Below the pieces are notes generated by a model. It saw only the letters and a list, made by a program, of their open reading frames with translations, ran no database searches and had not been told where the DNA came from. A DNA stretch of 8,201 bases from Erythrobacter sp. (GTDB taxonomy: Bacteria > Pseudomonadota > Alphaproteobacteria > Sphingomonadales > Sphingomonadaceae): positions 1 to 8,201 of the forward strand of contig JABSPI010000023.1 of the NCBI GenBank assembly GCA_013214365.1. Reading direction: 5' to 3'. This document shows, piece by piece, positions 6,271 through 8,201 of this stretch. How positions within the stretch are numbered: the first letter of the stretch is position 1; every line of letters begins with the position of its first letter. Made by a program: the position numbers and the translations under genes.

Positions 6271-6290
6271 TCCATGACTAACGAGCCACA
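6271..6290 (+). promoter_or_regulatory. Degenerate Pho-box-like element before pstS
   Basis: AACGAGCCACA (6280-6290) differs at one base from AACGAGTCACA (4741-4751) within the strong Pho box before the porin. The matching half-site 11 bases upstream is poor (ATGA at 6274 in place of GTCA). A good GTCA at 6254 lies 20 bases before that, the same distance as between the two porin boxes. It ends 24 bases before the pstS ATG, rather close for a promoter of its own. It may be a weak PhoB site or a remnant. Confidence 0.35.
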
Positions 6291-6314
6291 GTGACTCGAA
6301 TAGGAGTGAATTAA

Positions 6315-7361
6315 ATGAAACTCGGTAAAACAGCTCTCGTACTTCTCACCTCAACCCTCGCCCTTGCTGCGTGTTCGGATGAACTCGGCACGGTCGAAAC
6401 GCGCGAATCGGTGCGTGCGGTTGGTTCCTCGACGGTGTTCCCGTTCGCTAAAGCGGTTGCAGAATCGCTGTCGCGTTCGAACCCCGACATCCCTTCACCC
6501 ATCATCGAATCGACCGGCACTGGCGGCGGCATGAAGCTGTTTTGCGCCGGCGTTGGCCCCAGCACCCCTGACACCGCCAATGCATCGCGCCGGATGAAAG
6601 CATCCGAATTCGCCGATTGTCAGGCGAACGGCGTCACCGATGTGATCGAATTGCAGGTCGGCCTCGACGGGATTGCTTTTGCCTCGGCCCAAGGCGGGAT
6701 CGAACTCAACCTGACCCCCAAGATCGTTTACGAAGCGCTCGCCAAGAGCCCGTATGGCGGCGAACAAACCACCCAGACCTGGGCCGATGTCGACCCCTCA
6801 CTGCCCGATACCAAGATCCTCGTTTACGGTCCGCCCACCACGTCGGGCACCCGTGATGCGCTCAAGGAATTGATCCTCGAAGTCGGCTGCAAAAGCGACC
6901 CGGCAATGGCTGAACTCAAAGAAGCCGACGAAGATCGTTACGACCAGGTTTGCACCGAAGTGCGCGCTGATGGCCTCTATGTCGATCAGGGCGAGCAGGA
7001 CAATCTGATCGTGCAGAAGATCGAAGGCAACGAAAACGCAGTGGGCGTGTTCGGCTATTCCTACCTTGAAGAGAACGCTGACAAGGTTCAGGGTCTCACC
7101 ATGAATGGTGTCGAGCCGACCTATGACAACATCGCCAGCTTCGCCTATCCGGGCGCGCGTCCGCTCTATGTCTACGTCAAAAAGGCGCATATCGGTCAGA
7201 TCCCTGGCCTGGCCGAATATCTAAATGAGTGGACAACCATGTGGGAACGTGGTGGCCCATTGGCCAGCATTGGCCTAGTGGCTTCTCCTGATGATGTGAT
7301 GGCTGCGAATCTCGCAGGCGTTAATGAACAGCAGACGATCGACGGATCGGAACTGAAATAA
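6315..7361 (+). CDS. pstS: Phosphate ABC transporter substrate-binding lipoprotein PstS
   Basis: PstS captures inorganic phosphate in the periplasm with high affinity and delivers it to the PstCA permease. The precursor has 348 residues. Its signal peptide ends in the lipobox LAAC with Cys20, so the protein is probably a lipoprotein anchored to a membrane. The residue after Cys is Ser and not Asp, so outer-membrane sorting cannot be ruled out. Binding-site motifs visible are GSSTVFPFAKAVAE (37-50), STGTGGG (66-72), LDGIAFA (117-123) and the phosphate loop TTSGTRDA (175-182). FGYSYLEENADKVQGL is a further PstS/SphX-like segment. Four mature cysteines (77, 102, 192, 213), besides the lipid-bearing Cys20, could form two disulfides. 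AGGAG (6302-6306), 8 bases before the ATG, is the best ribosome binding site in the window and fits a highly made protein. pstC follows after 19 bases, so the two are co-transcribed. Confidence 0.95.
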   Translation: MKLGKTALVLLTSTLALAACSDELGTVETRESVRAVGSSTVFPFAKAVAESLSRSNPDIPSPIIESTGTGGGMKLFCAGVGPSTPDTANASRRMKASEFADCQANGVTDVIELQVGLDGIAFASAQGGIELNLTPKIVYEALAKSPYGGEQTTQTWADVDPSLPDTKILVYGPPTTSGTRDALKELILEVGCKSDPAMAELKEADEDRYDQVCTEVRADGLYVDQGEQDNLIVQKIEGNENAVGVFGYSYLEENADKVQGLTMNGVEPTYDNIASFAYPGARPLYVYVKKAHIGQIPGLAEYLNEWTTMWERGGPLASIGLVASPDDVMAANLAGVNEQQTIDGSELK

Positions 7362-7380
7362 CAGGACTGAGACCTTACGT

Positions 7381-8201
7381 ATGACGCTGGCTTCTACCCT
7401 TCTTCTTGTGCTGGGCCTTGCCCTTGCAGGATGGCTGGCAGCGCGCAGTCGAGCCTGGAGCTTGCGCGCGTCTGCCGAAGGGAGGCTGGCCAGCCTGCCG
7501 GTCTATCATGGTTGGTACGTTGCCCTTTGGGTCTTCGTACCAACCATATTATTTGTATTTGTGTGGGACGCCCTTTCGCCGGGTCTAGTCCTGCAATCGG
7601 TGCTCTCGCACCCTGCGGCCGAAGGATTGCCGCAATTTGAAAACGCCCGGATTGAAGCGCTTCGAGAAGCGCGTGCGGTTGCCAATGGCGATATTGCCAC
7701 CACCCAGAACAGCGCCGCCTTCCCGCTGATCACCCCATTTAGCGATGCGATCGCGCATTACCGCACGATCGGTTTGGTGCTGACGGTGATTATTGCCGGC
7801 GCGGCGGGCGCGTGGTCTTATTTGCGGGTAAAGCCCAATTTTGGCGCCCGAAGCCGCGTTGAAAAGGCGATTATGTCGCTTTTGATCCTCGCCTCTCTGG
7901 TTGCCGTATTCAGCACATTTGGCATTTTGATCAGCCTGATTTTCGAGACTTTCCGGTTTTTCGAGATGGTCTCGCCAACCGATTTTCTATTCGGGACATT
8001 CTGGTCTCCTGACCCGATGGCCAATCCCGAAAACCCCGATCCCACCCGCTATGGCGCGGTGCCTTTGTTTTGGGGAACGATTTTGATTGGCGCGATCATT
8101 GCGATGATCGTTGCCATTCCGATCGGCATGATGAGCGCGATCTACCTCACTCAATATGCCCATCCCAAAGTGCGCGCATGGACCAAGCCGGCTTTGGAAA
8201 T
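7381..8201 (+). CDS. pstC: Phosphate ABC transporter permease PstC, long form (3' end cut by window)
   Basis: PstC is one of the two inner-membrane permease subunits that pass phosphate from PstS into the cell using ATP hydrolysed by PstB. The frame is open from the ATG at 7381 to the edge, giving 273 residues with no stop. The protein has the long alphaproteobacterial form, with an N-terminal extension before the permease core. Segment about 3-20 is hydrophobic, SLPVYHGWYVALWV (39-52) leads into a second membrane segment (to about 64), and a soluble periplasmic stretch (about 66-128) follows. Further membrane segments lie near 129-148 and 164-188. FLFGTFWSP (202-210) and YGAVPLFWGTILIGAIIAM (224-242) match the usual start of the PstC transport domain. 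PIGMMSAIYLTQYA (247-260) precedes the expected coupling loop, which lies outside the window. The start is 19 bases after pstS and has no strong Shine-Dalgarno, which suggests translation at a lower level than PstS. Confidence 0.93.
   Translation, partial: MTLASTLLLVLGLALAGWLAARSRAWSLRASAEGRLASLPVYHGWYVALWVFVPTILFVFVWDALSPGLVLQSVLSHPAAEGLPQFENARIEALREARAVANGDIATTQNSAAFPLITPFSDAIAHYRTIGLVLTVIIAGAAGAWSYLRVKPNFGARSRVEKAIMSLLILASLVAVFSTFGILISLIFETFRFFEMVSPTDFLFGTFWSPDPMANPENPDPTRYGAVPLFWGTILIGAIIAMIVAIPIGMMSAIYLTQYAHPKVRAWTKPALE

Overview
This window reads as chromosomal DNA of an alphaproteobacterium, most likely a member of Sphingomonadales (Erythrobacter-like). The grounds are the moderately high GC content, the alphaproteobacterial style of RecJ (an N-terminal LGVSQSLAGRAW segment), and the extended type of PstC. 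The genus is inference only; no rRNA or other phylogenetic marker is present.

Positions 1-1200 hold unrelated housekeeping or accessory genes. The 3' end of a nitronate monooxygenase-like gene runs off the left edge. It is followed by about 330 bases without an intact gene, which contain what looks like a decayed minus-strand gene end and two inverted repeats. A complete minus-strand flavodoxin-fold NAD(P)H:FMN oxidoreductase-like gene comes next. Positions 1205-3172 hold recJ (single-strand DNA exonuclease) and a tRNA-Glu(UUC) gene with a well-formed sigma-70-type promoter. About 350 bases with no convincing gene follow, ending in a nested hairpin just before phoR.

Positions 3524-8201 form a phosphate-starvation locus, all on the plus strand: phoR (sensor kinase), a phosphate-selective (OprP/OprO-type) porin, pstS (a periplasmic phosphate-binding lipoprotein) and the first 273 codons of pstC (inner-membrane permease), which is cut by the right edge. 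Together they cover the route of phosphate from the outer membrane through the periplasm to the inner membrane, plus the sensor that controls it. Upstream of the porin are two tandem Pho-box-like elements with regular 11-9-11 spacing of GTCA cores. A weaker related element and an 8-bp inverted repeat lie between the porin and pstS. pstA, pstB, phoU and phoB would be expected to the right of the window but are not visible.

I see no mobile element, CRISPR array or clearly undescribed system. The most distinctive signals are the Pho regulatory architecture, the placement of the porin between phoR and pstS, and the structured leader of phoR.
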